A stretch of DNA of 8,653 bases from contig WLKV01000020.1 in the NCBI GenBank assembly GCA_009701085.1, positions 1-8,653 of the forward strand, read 5' to 3'. Position numbers and translations under genes: made by a program. Positions within the stretch are counted from its first letter, which is position 1. Each line of letters starts with the position of its first letter. Under the pieces are notes generated by a model. The model saw only the letters and a list, made by a program, of their open reading frames with translations, made no database searches and had not been told where the DNA came from. Shown here piece by piece: positions 1 to 5,773 of this stretch. Origin of the DNA: Actinomycetota bacterium (GTDB lineage: Bacteria; Actinomycetota; Actinomycetes; Nanopelagicales; Nanopelagicaceae).

Positions 1-515
1 AGTGCAACGCGGCGCTTTTCTCCACCAGAGAGCACGCTTACATCGGCATCAGCTGGTGGGCAGCGAAGTGCATCCATTGCTTGTTCGAGTTGTGAATCGA
101 GTTCCCACGCATTGCGGTGATCGAGTTGTTCTTGGAGCTCGCCCATTTCAGCCAACAACTTGTCGTAGTCGGCATCAGGGTTTGCCATCTCTTCAGAAAT
201 TTCATTGAAACGGCGAACCATCTCCATGGTTTCAGCAACGCCTTCTTGCACATTTTCGAGAACGGTCTTCTCTTCGTTCAACTTCGGTTCCTGCATAAGG
301 ATTCCGACTGTGTACCCCGGTGAAAGGTATGCCTCACCATTAGATGGTTGTTGAAGTCCAGCCATGATCTGGAGAACTGTTGACTTACCTGCGCCGTTCG
401 GGCCAACAACACCGATCTTTGCGCCAGGCAAGAACATCAAAGTTACGTCGTCGAGAATTACCTTCTCACCATGCGCTTTACGCGCCTTCTTCATCGTGTA
501 AATGAACTCAGCCAT
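1..515 (-). CDS. ettA: Energy-dependent translational throttle protein EttA (ABC-F ATPase), N-terminal part, cut by window edge
   Basis: ABC-F family ATPases bind the ribosomal E site; EttA is known to gate the first elongation steps according to ATP/ADP level. It is cytoplasmic, not a transporter. The 171 codons present begin MAEFIYTMKKARK, close to E. coli EttA (MAQFVYTMHRVGK). The first ABC domain shows Walker A GPNGAGKST (residues 38-46), Q-loop Gln75, the charged helical arm insertion typical of EttA (about 90-145), and signature LSGGEKRR (162-169). Walker B and the whole second ABC domain lie outside the window. The reading frame is open to base 1. There is no Shine-Dalgarno before the ATG; instead TAGAGT lies 8 nt upstream, so the mRNA may be leaderless. 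It is divergent from tRNA-Arg. Other ABC-F members (Uup, antibiotic-resistance types) are less likely because the N-terminus and arm follow EttA closely. Confidence 0.93.
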   Translation of the reverse strand, partial: MAEFIYTMKKARKAHGEKVILDDVTLMFLPGAKIGVVGPNGAGKSTVLQIMAGLQQPSNGEAYLSPGYTVGILMQEPKLNEEKTVLENVQEGVAETMEMVRRFNEISEEMANPDADYDKLLAEMGELQEQLDHRNAWELDSQLEQAMDALRCPPADADVSVLSGGEKRRVA

Positions 516-523
516 AAGGCGAG

Positions 524-529
524 ACTCTA
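524..529 (-). promoter_or_regulatory. Candidate -10 element for leaderless ettA transcript
   Basis: TAGAGT on the minus strand fits the actinobacterial TANNNT -10 pattern and ends 8 nt before the ettA ATG, so transcription would begin at or next to the start codon. No ribosome binding site is visible in the same stretch. No convincing -35 is present. Prediction by eye only. Confidence 0.4.
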
Positions 530-545
530 CCCGTCAATGCTTCGG

Positions 546-551
546 TAGACT
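546..551 (+). promoter_or_regulatory. Possible -10 element for tRNA-Arg
   Basis: TAGACT (TANNNT pattern) lies about 30 nt before the mature tRNA-Arg 5' end, which would leave a short 5' leader for RNase P to remove. No clear -35 is seen. This is the best candidate in the 65-nt divergent gap between ettA and the tRNA, but it is weak. Confidence 0.25.
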
Positions 552-580
552 TACTCCGCAATCCCTGATGTTCCTCACAC

Positions 581-657
581 GTGCCCGTAGCTCAGTCGGA
601 TAGAGCAACCGCCTTCTAAGCGGTAGGTCGCTGGTTCGATTCCAGCCGGGCACACCA
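581..657 (+). tRNA. tRNA-Arg, anticodon TCT, CCA encoded
   Basis: A full cloverleaf folds by hand. The acceptor stem is GTGCCCG (581-587) with CGGGCAC (647-653). The D stem is GCTC (590-593) with GAGC (603-606). The anticodon stem is ACCGC (608-612) with GCGGT (620-624) around the loop CTTCTAA, giving anticodon TCT at 615-617, which reads AGA (and AGG by wobble). The T stem is GCTGG (630-634) with CCAGC (642-646) around TTCGATT. The discriminator is A654 and the 3' CCA is encoded at 655-657. All stems are fully paired, so the gene looks functional. A terminator hairpin follows 6 nt later. Confidence 0.97.
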
Positions 658-663
658 CAAAGC

Positions 664-700
664 AAAGAACCTCAGACCATTTCTGGCCTGAGGTTCTTTT
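664..700. terminator. Shared intrinsic terminator between tRNA-Arg and pstS
   Basis: A perfect 12-bp stem, AAAGAACCTCAG (664-675) with CTGAGGTTCTTT (688-699), encloses a short loop that can add a CC/GG extension past one A-C mismatch. On the plus strand it ends in TTTT (697-700), terminating tRNA-Arg. On the minus strand it lies 22 nt after the pstS stop and is followed by TTTGCTTTG, so it can probably also end the pst transcript. Confidence 0.85.
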
Positions 701-722
701 ACCTTAGAGAAAAGGAAGTGCT

Positions 723-1868
723 TTAGCCGATCTTTGCTGTCAACTTAAGGATTGCCTTACCAAGATCAGATGTCTTAGCGATTGGAATCATTCCTTCTGT
801 TGTTACCTTTGTTGAGCACTCAAATGCCATGTATTCAACCTGGCGCTTAACTGCTGATGAGAGGTCTGCCTTACCGTAGTTTGACTTAACCATTGCATAT
901 GTTGCTGCTGTGAATGGGTAAGCAGCTGGTGAAGTTGTCGAGTAGTTCCACTTGACCAAACCAGTTGCCTCGTTGAGGTCAGATGCTGCGAACATTGCCT
1001 GTGCGCCAGCTACATCTGGAGAAACTGTCTTACCAGCGTTGTTGATAACAACTGCAGCCTTGAGAGCTGGGTTCGCTGAGATGAAGCCTGTTTCAACGTA
1101 TGTGATTGAGTACTTTGTGCGAGCTGCAAGAGCTGCAACACCGTCTGAACCTGTACCAGCCTGGAATGAAGCAGCCTTTGTTGAGATATCAGTTGGGTTA
1201 GATGTTACGAATGAATCGTTTCCAGCCTTAGTCCATACCGCAGGAGCTGCACCAGCAAGAGCTGATGTGAAGTTGTTTGTTGTACCTGATGTTGAACCAC
1301 GGTAGATAACAGTGATTGGCTTTGCAGGCATTGTGAATGGAACTGTAAGTGTGCGGTATGACTTCACCTTTGGTGAACCATCTGCGTTCAATACGTTCTT
1401 GCCATTCTTTACTTCGTAAACAGGGATTGAGCGAACGCGCTGAGCATCAGCAACGATCTCTGGGTCATCCCAGCGTGTGATCTTGCCTGAGAAGATCTTT
1501 GCAAGAGTTGTTACTGAGAGCTGAAGCTGCTTGTTTGAAGAGTTGTTCAAGTTGTATGCGATACCGATTGGCCATACAGCTGCTGGGATGTGGAATACGC
1601 CAGCTGGTGCTGTTGTGTTCGCTGAATCAGAGAAAGCCATATCTTTTGTACCAGCGTTGATCGCTGTCTTACCTGTACCTGAACCGCCACCTGCATGTGA
1701 AAGTGTGTCCTTAGTATCTGCCTGGTAATTTGTCTTGCACTTTTCGAGGAAAGTTGAAACTGAAGTTGCACCTGCTGAGGTGAGGTCATAAGCAACAGCT
1801 GAAGGAGCAATCGCTACCACTGCTGCAGTAGCTAGAACAGCTACCTTTGTCATTGTTGAAATACGCAT
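723..1868 (-). CDS. pstS: Phosphate ABC transporter substrate-binding protein PstS, secreted, without a lipobox
   Basis: Extracytoplasmic protein that captures inorganic phosphate and delivers it to PstCA. The 381 residues start with a Sec signal peptide (basic MRISTMTK, hydrophobic core 8-22, predicted cleavage AVA|YD after residue 26). PstS signatures follow: SAGATSV (31-37), GGGSGTG (60-66), FSDS (79-82), LAKIFSGKITRWDDPEI (122-138), RGSTSGTTNNFTSAL (190-204, the Arg and Ser/Gly/Thr anion loop) and YPFT (317-320). There is no Cys after the signal, so the protein is not a lipoprotein, unlike many PstS of single-membrane bacteria. Residues about 145-175 are an insert between the DDPEI motif and the RGS loop. 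The only cysteines are Cys44 and Cys351. The start is supported by AAAGG 6 nt upstream. It lies downstream of pstB with its own Pho box. Function is firm; anchoring is unclear. Confidence 0.93.
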   Translation of the reverse strand: MRISTMTKVAVLATAAVVAIAPSAVAYDLTSAGATSVSTFLEKCKTNYQADTKDTLSHAGGGSGTGKTAINAGTKDMAFSDSANTTAPAGVFHIPAAVWPIGIAYNLNNSSNKQLQLSVTTLAKIFSGKITRWDDPEIVADAQRVRSIPVYEVKNGKNVLNADGSPKVKSYRTLTVPFTMPAKPITVIYRGSTSGTTNNFTSALAGAAPAVWTKAGNDSFVTSNPTDISTKAASFQAGTGSDGVAALAARTKYSITYVETGFISANPALKAAVVINNAGKTVSPDVAGAQAMFAASDLNEATGLVKWNYSTTSPAAYPFTAATYAMVKSNYGKADLSSAVKRQVEYMAFECSTKVTTEGMIPIAKTSDLGKAILKLTAKIG

Positions 1869-1894
1869 TATCTGCCTTTCGTAGAGTTAGAACG

Positions 1895-1906
1895 CGTTCG
1901 TGAACG
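1895..1906. repeat. Short inverted repeat near the predicted pstS transcription start
   Basis: CGTTC and GAACG arms (5 bp each) flank a 2-nt centre, and an overlapping 8-bp palindrome AACGCGTT occupies 1891-1898. On the minus strand the segment also reads GTTCACG (1905-1899), one base from the Pho-box unit but out of phase with the repeats upstream. It may be an operator or a small leader hairpin, or chance. Confidence 0.3.
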
Positions 1907-1910
1907 GAAC

Positions 1911-1916
1911 AATCTA
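1911..1916 (-). promoter_or_regulatory. Candidate -10 element of the pstS promoter
   Basis: TAGATT on the minus strand fits TANNNT and sits 7 nt downstream of the last Pho-box unit. The repeats therefore occupy the usual -35 position, the typical layout of a PhoP-activated promoter. Transcription would begin near 1904, giving a leader of about 35 nt that includes the AAAGG ribosome binding site at 1879-1875. Confidence 0.45.
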
Positions 1917-1923
1917 CGAATCA

Positions 1924-1974
1924 GGTGACCTTTCGGGGCATCTACGGTTAACAGTTGGTTAACTATGCATGAAG
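1924..1974 (-). promoter_or_regulatory. Pho box upstream of pstS: phased 11-nt direct repeats
   Basis: Reading the minus strand from 1974, 7-mers at an exact 11-nt period are CTTCATG, GTTAACC (1963-1957), GTTAACC (1952-1946), ATGCCCC and GGTCACC (1930-1924). The two GTTAACC copies are identical. Together with GGTCACC they resemble the GTTCACC core of the PhoP box described in Streptomyces, which is also built of 11-nt units. The same motif with the same period lies before pstC in this window. Binding by a PhoP-type response regulator is inferred; the regulator gene is not in the window. Confidence 0.7.
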
Positions 1975-1987
1975 GCTTAAGACAGGT

Positions 1988-2845
1988 TTAGCCGAAGCGA
2001 CCGGTGACGTAATTCTCTGTTCGTTCATCGCGTGGGCGAGAGAAGATTTCGTTTGTTGGGCCAACTTCAATCATCTGTCCCGGGCCACCATCAGATAGGA
2101 AGAAGGCTGTGTAATCAGAGACACGAGCAGCCTGCTGCATATTGTGAGTGACGATGACGATTGTCATTGACTTAGAAAGCTGTGAGATTGTCTCTTCAAT
2201 ACGAAGCGTTGAACCTGGATCAAGAGCTGAACATGGTTCGTCCATAAGCAAAACCTTTGGCTTTACAGCAAGTGCACGAGCGATGCAGAGACGCTGCTGC
2301 TGACCACCTGAGAGGCCACCTGCATGTGCACCAAGGCGATCCTTTACTTCGGTCCAGAGACCAGCGCGCGTGAGGCACTCTTCAAGCAAATCTTCTTGGT
2401 TATCAACTTTAAGCTGAGCAAGCTTAAGACCTGAAAGTACGTTCTCGCCGATAGTCATTGATGGGAACGGGTTTGGCTTTTGAAAGACCATACCGATTTG
2501 AAGACGAATCTTTGTGACGTCGATTCCTGGCTCGTAAATATCTTTTCCATCAAGGAGAACCTGTCCCGCCATTGATGTATGTGGAATAAATTCATGCATA
2601 CGGTTGAGAGTGCGAATAAATGTTGACTTACCGCATCCTGATGGCCCAATGAGAGCAGTGACAGTGCCTGCAGAGAAGTCGAGAGATACATCTTCGAGTG
2701 CGTGGTGCTTATCGAACCATGCATGAACGCCGCGCGCCTCAAGACCAGTGCCGAGTGGCTGGGTGCCTGCGATCTTTGTCTCAGCGCGCTTTGCAGCAAC
2801 GTCTGATAGCGACGAAGGGGTCGTGTTCTTTGGCTGATCGCTCAT
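1988..2845 (-). CDS. pstB: Phosphate ABC transporter ATP-binding protein PstB
   Basis: Cytoplasmic ATPase that powers PstCA. Numbered from the chosen start it has 285 residues: a polar, probably disordered N-terminus (1-35), Walker [10 protein letters not shown] (67-75), Q-loop Gln122 in FQKPNPFP, signature LSGGQQQR (178-185), Walker B VLLMDEP (198-204) with catalytic Glu203, D-loop SALD, and switch His234 in [27 protein letters not shown] and FQKPNPFP are PstB hallmarks. The start at 2845 (MSDQPKN) is preferred because GGAA lies 5 nt upstream. An in-frame ATG at 2884 (298 residues, 11 nt after the pstA stop) has no visible ribosome binding site but cannot be excluded. The gene is in the pstC-pstA-pstB operon. 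All catalytic motifs are intact. Confidence 0.93.
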   Translation of the reverse strand: MSDQPKNTTPSSLSDVAAKRAETKIAGTQPLGTGLEARGVHAWFDKHHALEDVSLDFSAGTVTALIGPSGCGKSTFIRTLNRMHEFIPHTSMAGQVLLDGKDIYEPGIDVTKIRLQIGMVFQKPNPFPSMTIGENVLSGLKLAQLKVDNQEDLLEECLTRAGLWTEVKDRLGAHAGGLSGGQQQRLCIARALAVKPKVLLMDEPCSALDPGSTLRIEETISQLSKSMTIVIVTHNMQQAARVSDYTAFFLSDGGPGQMIEVGPTNEIFSRPRDERTENYVTGRFG

Positions 2846-2895
2846 GTGAGTTCCATTCTGAGTTAATTGAACGCTTTCATTCATTTATTCGCAAC

Positions 2896-3942
2896 TTATT
2901 TCTTTGGTGACTTTGAGCCAAATGAACGTGCGAGCACGAACATAATGAGCACAACGATGAGAAGCACGAGGATTGCTGACCACGCGCGCTGAACTGATTC
3001 TGGAGTTCCGCCCATGAGGCCTCTCCAGACAACGGTAGGGATAGTGCCTTGATCGCCCTTGAATGGATTGAAATTGTAAGAGTCGAAGACGCCCACTGTG
3101 AAGAGAAGTGGAGCAGTCTCTCCAGCGATACGAGCGACGCCAAGAATGGTTGCAGTAATAAGACCGCTGCGAGCTGCTGGGACTACAACGAGCGCAACGG
3201 TCTTCCATTGTGTCGCACCCATTGCAAGACCTGCTTCACGCAAATCGCGCGGAACAAGGTTGAGAACTTCTTGAGCGGTTCGGGTGACGGTGGGAACCAT
3301 CAAGATTGTTAACGCAAGGCCTCCAAGGAATCCAGAGGAGCGAAGTGGAGTATTAAGAATAATTGCGGCATAGATAAAGAGACCTGCAACAACAGATGGA
3401 ACGCCAGACATTGCCTGAACTAAGAATTGAATAAGACCAACTGCGCGACCTTTAATTTCGGTGAGGTAGAGCGCGGTCAGGATTCCCATTGGGACAGAGA
3501 AGATAATTGCAATCGCAATCAACATCAGAGTGCCGAGAATCGCGTGAAGAATTCCACCCTTACCAATGGGATCGAAGAGCGAAGCTTCGCGCATATTCTC
3601 AGTAACGAATGCAAGGTTGAGCCCCTTGACTCCCTTAGAAATAGTTGCCCAGAGAATTGAGAAGACCGCCATCGAAACAATTACTGCGCCGAAGAGAGTT
3701 ACCTTTGCAGCAAGACCATCTCGAACTCCCTTAGAGCCCTGCTTGCGCACGACGAAGAGTGAATCGATGACAAACCATGCAAGGAAGAAGAGCGCGAAGT
3801 ATGCAAGCTTTCCCTTCATCGGAGTGACGGCCACGATGAGAATTGCAGTGAGTACTGAGAGAAGAACGGATAAACCTGTGAGAGCGCGATCCTTGGGAGA
3901 TGCCGCCCATGGGCGCATTTTCTGGACTGTTGAAGTTGGCAT
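2896..3942 (-). CDS. pstA: Phosphate ABC transporter permease PstA
   Basis: Inner-membrane permease that with PstC forms the phosphate channel. It has 348 residues, about 50 more than E. coli PstA. The surplus is N-terminal: two extra hydrophobic segments (about 21-40 and 46-65) precede the canonical first segment (about 81-101). As I recall, such an extension is common in actinobacterial PstA, so it supports the taxonomic guess. The core binding-protein-dependent permease domain follows, with segments near 131-160, 170-193 and 203-220. The EAA coupling loop is EVLNLVPRDLREAGLAMGAT (225-244), followed by QWKTVALVVVP and then RIAGETAPL. The last segment is at about 322-339, with a basic tail. 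The start codon comes one base after the pstC stop, indicating translational coupling, and an AGG lies 8 nt upstream. Confidence 0.94.
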   Translation of the reverse strand: MPTSTVQKMRPWAASPKDRALTGLSVLLSVLTAILIVAVTPMKGKLAYFALFFLAWFVIDSLFVVRKQGSKGVRDGLAAKVTLFGAVIVSMAVFSILWATISKGVKGLNLAFVTENMREASLFDPIGKGGILHAILGTLMLIAIAIIFSVPMGILTALYLTEIKGRAVGLIQFLVQAMSGVPSVVAGLFIYAAIILNTPLRSSGFLGGLALTILMVPTVTRTAQEVLNLVPRDLREAGLAMGATQWKTVALVVVPAARSGLITATILGVARIAGETAPLLFTVGVFDSYNFNPFKGDQGTIPTVVWRGLMGGTPESVQRAWSAILVLLIVVLIMFVLARSFGSKSPKK

Positions 3943-3943
3943 A

Positions 3944-4930
3944 TTAGCGACCTGACTTAACTGTCTTGGTGACGACGTAGTTGGCTAGGAAGTTGACCAT
4001 CAGCGTCAAGATAAAGAGAACAAGGCCAGCTGCCATAAGTGCACTGACTTCAGAAGGGCCGGCCTCGCCCCACTTCTGAATAATCATCGAAGCAACGTTT
4101 CCACCTTGAGTAAAGAGAATTTGGAAGTTTGTACGGAAGACAATGTTGAGCACTGAGAAGACTGCAACGGTTTCACCAAATGCGCGTCCCAGGCCAAGCA
4201 TGGATCCACCAACGACTCCGCCTGCACCGAATGGCAGTACAACTGCACGAATCATTCCCCACTTGGTAGCACCGAGTGCGTAAGCGGCTTGAATGCGGTC
4301 TAAAGGTGTTTGAGAAAATACTTCGCGAGACACAGAAGTAATAATTGGAATAATCATTACAGAGAGAACGATGCCTGCGATAAAAGGTGAACGTGTGTAA
4401 ACAGGATCCGGAACATCGAATATATAAATCCAACCGAGCCACTTGTGAATGAGTTTGGCCCAGTATTCAGCCATCGGCATAAGAACGAAGAATCCCCATA
4501 GTCCGTAAAGGATTGATGGGAAGGCTGCCATCAAGTCAACGATGGTTACAAGAATTCTCTTGATGCGCTCTGGTGCGTAGAAGGTGAGGAAGAGAGCTGT
4601 CAAGACTGAAAGTGGAACTGCGATTGCGAGCGCAACGAAAGAAATGACCACTGTTCCGACAAGCATTGCCAGCAATCCAAAGTGAGTAACTTCTTTTCCA
4701 GCTTCATCTTGCGTGACTGACCATTCGAAGTTTGTAATGAACCCGAAGCCCTGCTCCTTAAAAGTTGTAAAACCCTTGATAAGAAGGAAGATTGCAATGA
4801 GCGAGAGAATGAGAAGAGCGGAAAAACTGAAAGCTGTAACAATTGCTCGAAATATTTGATCGGATACGCGCGGCTTGGTCGTAATTTTGCGAGCTGGCGG
4901 CGTCACCTTCACGGGAGCATCAATTGACAT
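3944..4930 (-). CDS. pstC: Phosphate ABC transporter permease PstC
   Basis: Inner-membrane partner of PstA in the phosphate transporter. From the chosen start it has 328 residues with about six membrane segments (near 29-53, 84-118, 124-151, 183-198, 229-265 and 295-318). The EAA loop, EVFSQTPLDRIQAAYALGAT (203-222), is followed by KWGMIRAVVLP and GLGRAFGETVAV, as in PstC. The segment DLMAAFPSILYGLWGFFVL is also characteristic. The start at 4930 (MSIDAPVKV) is preferred because AAGGA lies 7 nt upstream; an in-frame ATG at 4945 adds five residues (MKDAH) and has only a weak GGG. It is the first gene of the pstCAB operon, with a Pho box 44 nt upstream of this ATG, and is divergent from orn. Confidence 0.94.
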   Translation of the reverse strand: MSIDAPVKVTPPARKITTKPRVSDQIFRAIVTAFSFSALLILSLIAIFLLIKGFTTFKEQGFGFITNFEWSVTQDEAGKEVTHFGLLAMLVGTVVISFVALAIAVPLSVLTALFLTFYAPERIKRILVTIVDLMAAFPSILYGLWGFFVLMPMAEYWAKLIHKWLGWIYIFDVPDPVYTRSPFIAGIVLSVMIIPIITSVSREVFSQTPLDRIQAAYALGATKWGMIRAVVLPFGAGGVVGGSMLGLGRAFGETVAVFSVLNIVFRTNFQILFTQGGNVASMIIQKWGEAGPSEVSALMAAGLVLFILTLMVNFLANYVVTKTVKSGR

Positions 4931-4952
4931 GTGGGCATCCTTCATCTAACCC

Positions 4953-4958
4953 ATGTAA
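4953..4958 (-). promoter_or_regulatory. Possible -10 element of the pstC promoter
   Basis: TTACAT on the minus strand lies 15 nt after the last GTTCACT unit of the Pho box, within an AT-rich run. The start site would be near 4946, giving a very short leader that still contains AAGGA for the 4930 start. It is weakly matched and offered only as the best candidate. Confidence 0.3.
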
Positions 4959-4973
4959 AAAAGAAGTCCTGAA

Positions 4974-5002
4974 AGTGAACAGAAGGTGAACGAACTCTGA
5001 AT
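4974..5002 (-). promoter_or_regulatory. Pho box upstream of pstC: three 11-nt repeat units
   Basis: On the minus strand, 7-mers with an exact 11-nt period read ATTCAGA (5002-4996), GTTCACC (4991-4985) and GTTCACT (4980-4974). GTTCACC is the core of the PhoP box known from Streptomyces, and the period is the same. The position immediately upstream of the phosphate transporter operon is as expected for activation under phosphate limitation. The same region is upstream of the divergent orn gene, so one regulator could affect both. Confidence 0.75.
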
Positions 5003-5026
5003 TATCACCCTCACGCTCATAACCCC

Positions 5027-5032
5027 TACCCT
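5027..5032 (+). promoter_or_regulatory. Candidate -10 element for leaderless orn transcript
   Basis: TACCCT (TANNNT pattern) ends 7 nt before the orn ATG, placing the transcription start at its A. No Shine-Dalgarno is seen in the preceding 20 nt. The -35 position (about 5004-5009, ATCACC) is a poor match and abuts the pstC Pho box. Confidence 0.45.
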
Positions 5033-5039
5033 TAAGCCC

Positions 5040-5624
5040 ATGACTGCTGTATTGCCACGCCTCATCTGGATAGATTGCGAAATGACCGGGCTCGATTTAA
5101 CGACCGATGCCCTCGTCGAAATCGCAGTTCTCGTCACCGACTCCGAATTAAATGTGATTGGTGATGGTGTTGATGTCGTAATTCATGCGACCCAAGGTCA
5201 GCTTGATTCGATGAATGACTTTGTCCGCGAGATGCATACATCCTCAGGTCTGATCACTGAGATCCCTAACGGAATTTCAATGTCTGATGCCGAAGAACAA
5301 ATCCTTGCCTATCTTCAATCTGCAGGAACTGAACCAGGTAAATCTCCTCTTGCTGGAAATTCTGTCTCGGTCGATCGCAGCTTCATCGCCCGAGATATGT
5401 TGAAGTTGAATGAGTACCTTCACTACCGCACCATCGATGTCTCATCGATTAAAGAGCTCGCTCGTCGCTGGTACCCAAAGACCTACTTCGCCGCCCCTGC
5501 CAAGACCGGCAATCACCGCGCACTCGGCGATATCCGAGATTCCATCGCTGAATTGGCCTATTACCGCCAGAGCCTCTTCGTAGGTGGCGTAACCAATTCG
5601 ACCAGCGAAGAGTCGAACGGGTAA
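5040..5624 (+). CDS. orn: Oligoribonuclease (3'-5' exoribonuclease for short RNAs)
   Basis: DEDDh-family exonuclease that degrades RNA of two to a few nucleotides, and also linear pGpG in organisms with c-di-GMP, to mononucleotides in the cytoplasm. The 194 residues match the usual Orn length (about 180-200). Catalytic residues are all visible: Asp12 and Glu14 in IDCEMTGLD, Asp112 in SVDRSFIARDM, His159 and Asp164 in NHRALGDIRDSI. The positions are nearly those of E. coli Orn. Other Orn marks are LPLAGNS-like SPLAGNSVSVD and HYRTIDVSSIKELARRWYP. The ATG at 5040 is the only good start: the domain begins at once (LIWIDCEMTG), and the TANNNT hexamer 7 nt upstream suggests leaderless translation. 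It is divergent from pstC and is followed by tRNA-His 21 nt after its stop. Confidence 0.95.
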   Translation: MTAVLPRLIWIDCEMTGLDLTTDALVEIAVLVTDSELNVIGDGVDVVIHATQGQLDSMNDFVREMHTSSGLITEIPNGISMSDAEEQILAYLQSAGTEPGKSPLAGNSVSVDRSFIARDMLKLNEYLHYRTIDVSSIKELARRWYPKTYFAAPAKTGNHRALGDIRDSIAELAYYRQSLFVGGVTNSTSEESNG

Positions 5625-5645
5625 AGTAGCCCCCGCACAGCACAT

Positions 5646-5722
5646 GGTGGGCGTAGCTCAGCTGGTAGAGCACTCGGTTGTGGTCCGAGATGTCGCGGGT
5701 TCGAGCCCCGTCGTTCACCCCA
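5646..5722 (+). tRNA. tRNA-His, anticodon GTG, with encoded G-1 and CCA
   Basis: The acceptor stem is GTGGGCG (5647-5653) with CGTTCAC (5712-5718), including two G-U pairs. The D stem is GCTC (5656-5659) with GAGC (5668-5671). The anticodon stem is CTCGG (5673-5677) with CCGAG (5685-5689), and the loop TTGTGGT gives anticodon GTG at 5680-5682. The T stem is GCGGG (5695-5699) with CCCGT (5707-5711) around TTCGAGC. The extra G at 5646 faces discriminator C5719, the G-1:C73 identity pair for histidyl-tRNA synthetase. CCA is encoded at 5720-5722. No terminator is apparent afterwards, so it may share a transcript with orn or ppa. Confidence 0.97.
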
Positions 5723-5753
5723 AGTTTTCCCGTAACACATTGCAATACCTATT

Positions 5754-5759
5754 TATATA
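5754..5759 (+). promoter_or_regulatory. Possible -10 element for the ppa-amt-glnK transcript
   Basis: TATATA in the AT-rich stretch after tRNA-His lies 14 nt before the ppa ATG, so a transcript from here would have a leader of only a few bases. No strong ribosome binding site is present (only AGAGAG, 5759-5764). The -35 region is not recognisable. Read-through from orn and tRNA-His is an alternative. Confidence 0.3.
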
Positions 5760-5773
5760 GAGAGTCGGTTCTT

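Noticed and set aside
1..515. An ABC transporter ATPase or antibiotic-resistance ABC-F protein
   Set aside because: The N-terminus, arm insertion and spacing follow EttA, and no permease or resistance context is present.
952..1305. Plus-strand open frame of 117 codons opposite pstS
   Set aside because: It lies wholly antisense to a well-supported pstS and resembles no family; such frames are common opposite Ala/Thr/Ser-rich genes.
1947..1963. GTTAAC...GTTAAC as a terminator hairpin after pstB
   Set aside because: GTTAAC is self-complementary so the two copies can pair, but the stem is only six AT-rich pairs without a T-run; the 11-nt phased direct-repeat reading as a Pho box explains it better.
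3566..3955. Plus-strand open frame of 129 codons opposite pstA
   Set aside because: It is antisense to the conserved permease, has an improbable composition and no ribosome binding site or recognisable motif.
5678..5773. Upstream in-frame extension of ppa giving a longer protein of 193 residues
   Set aside because: The extra 32 residues are translated from the 3' half of tRNA-His and its flank, and homologues begin at MIFDVVVEIP (5774).
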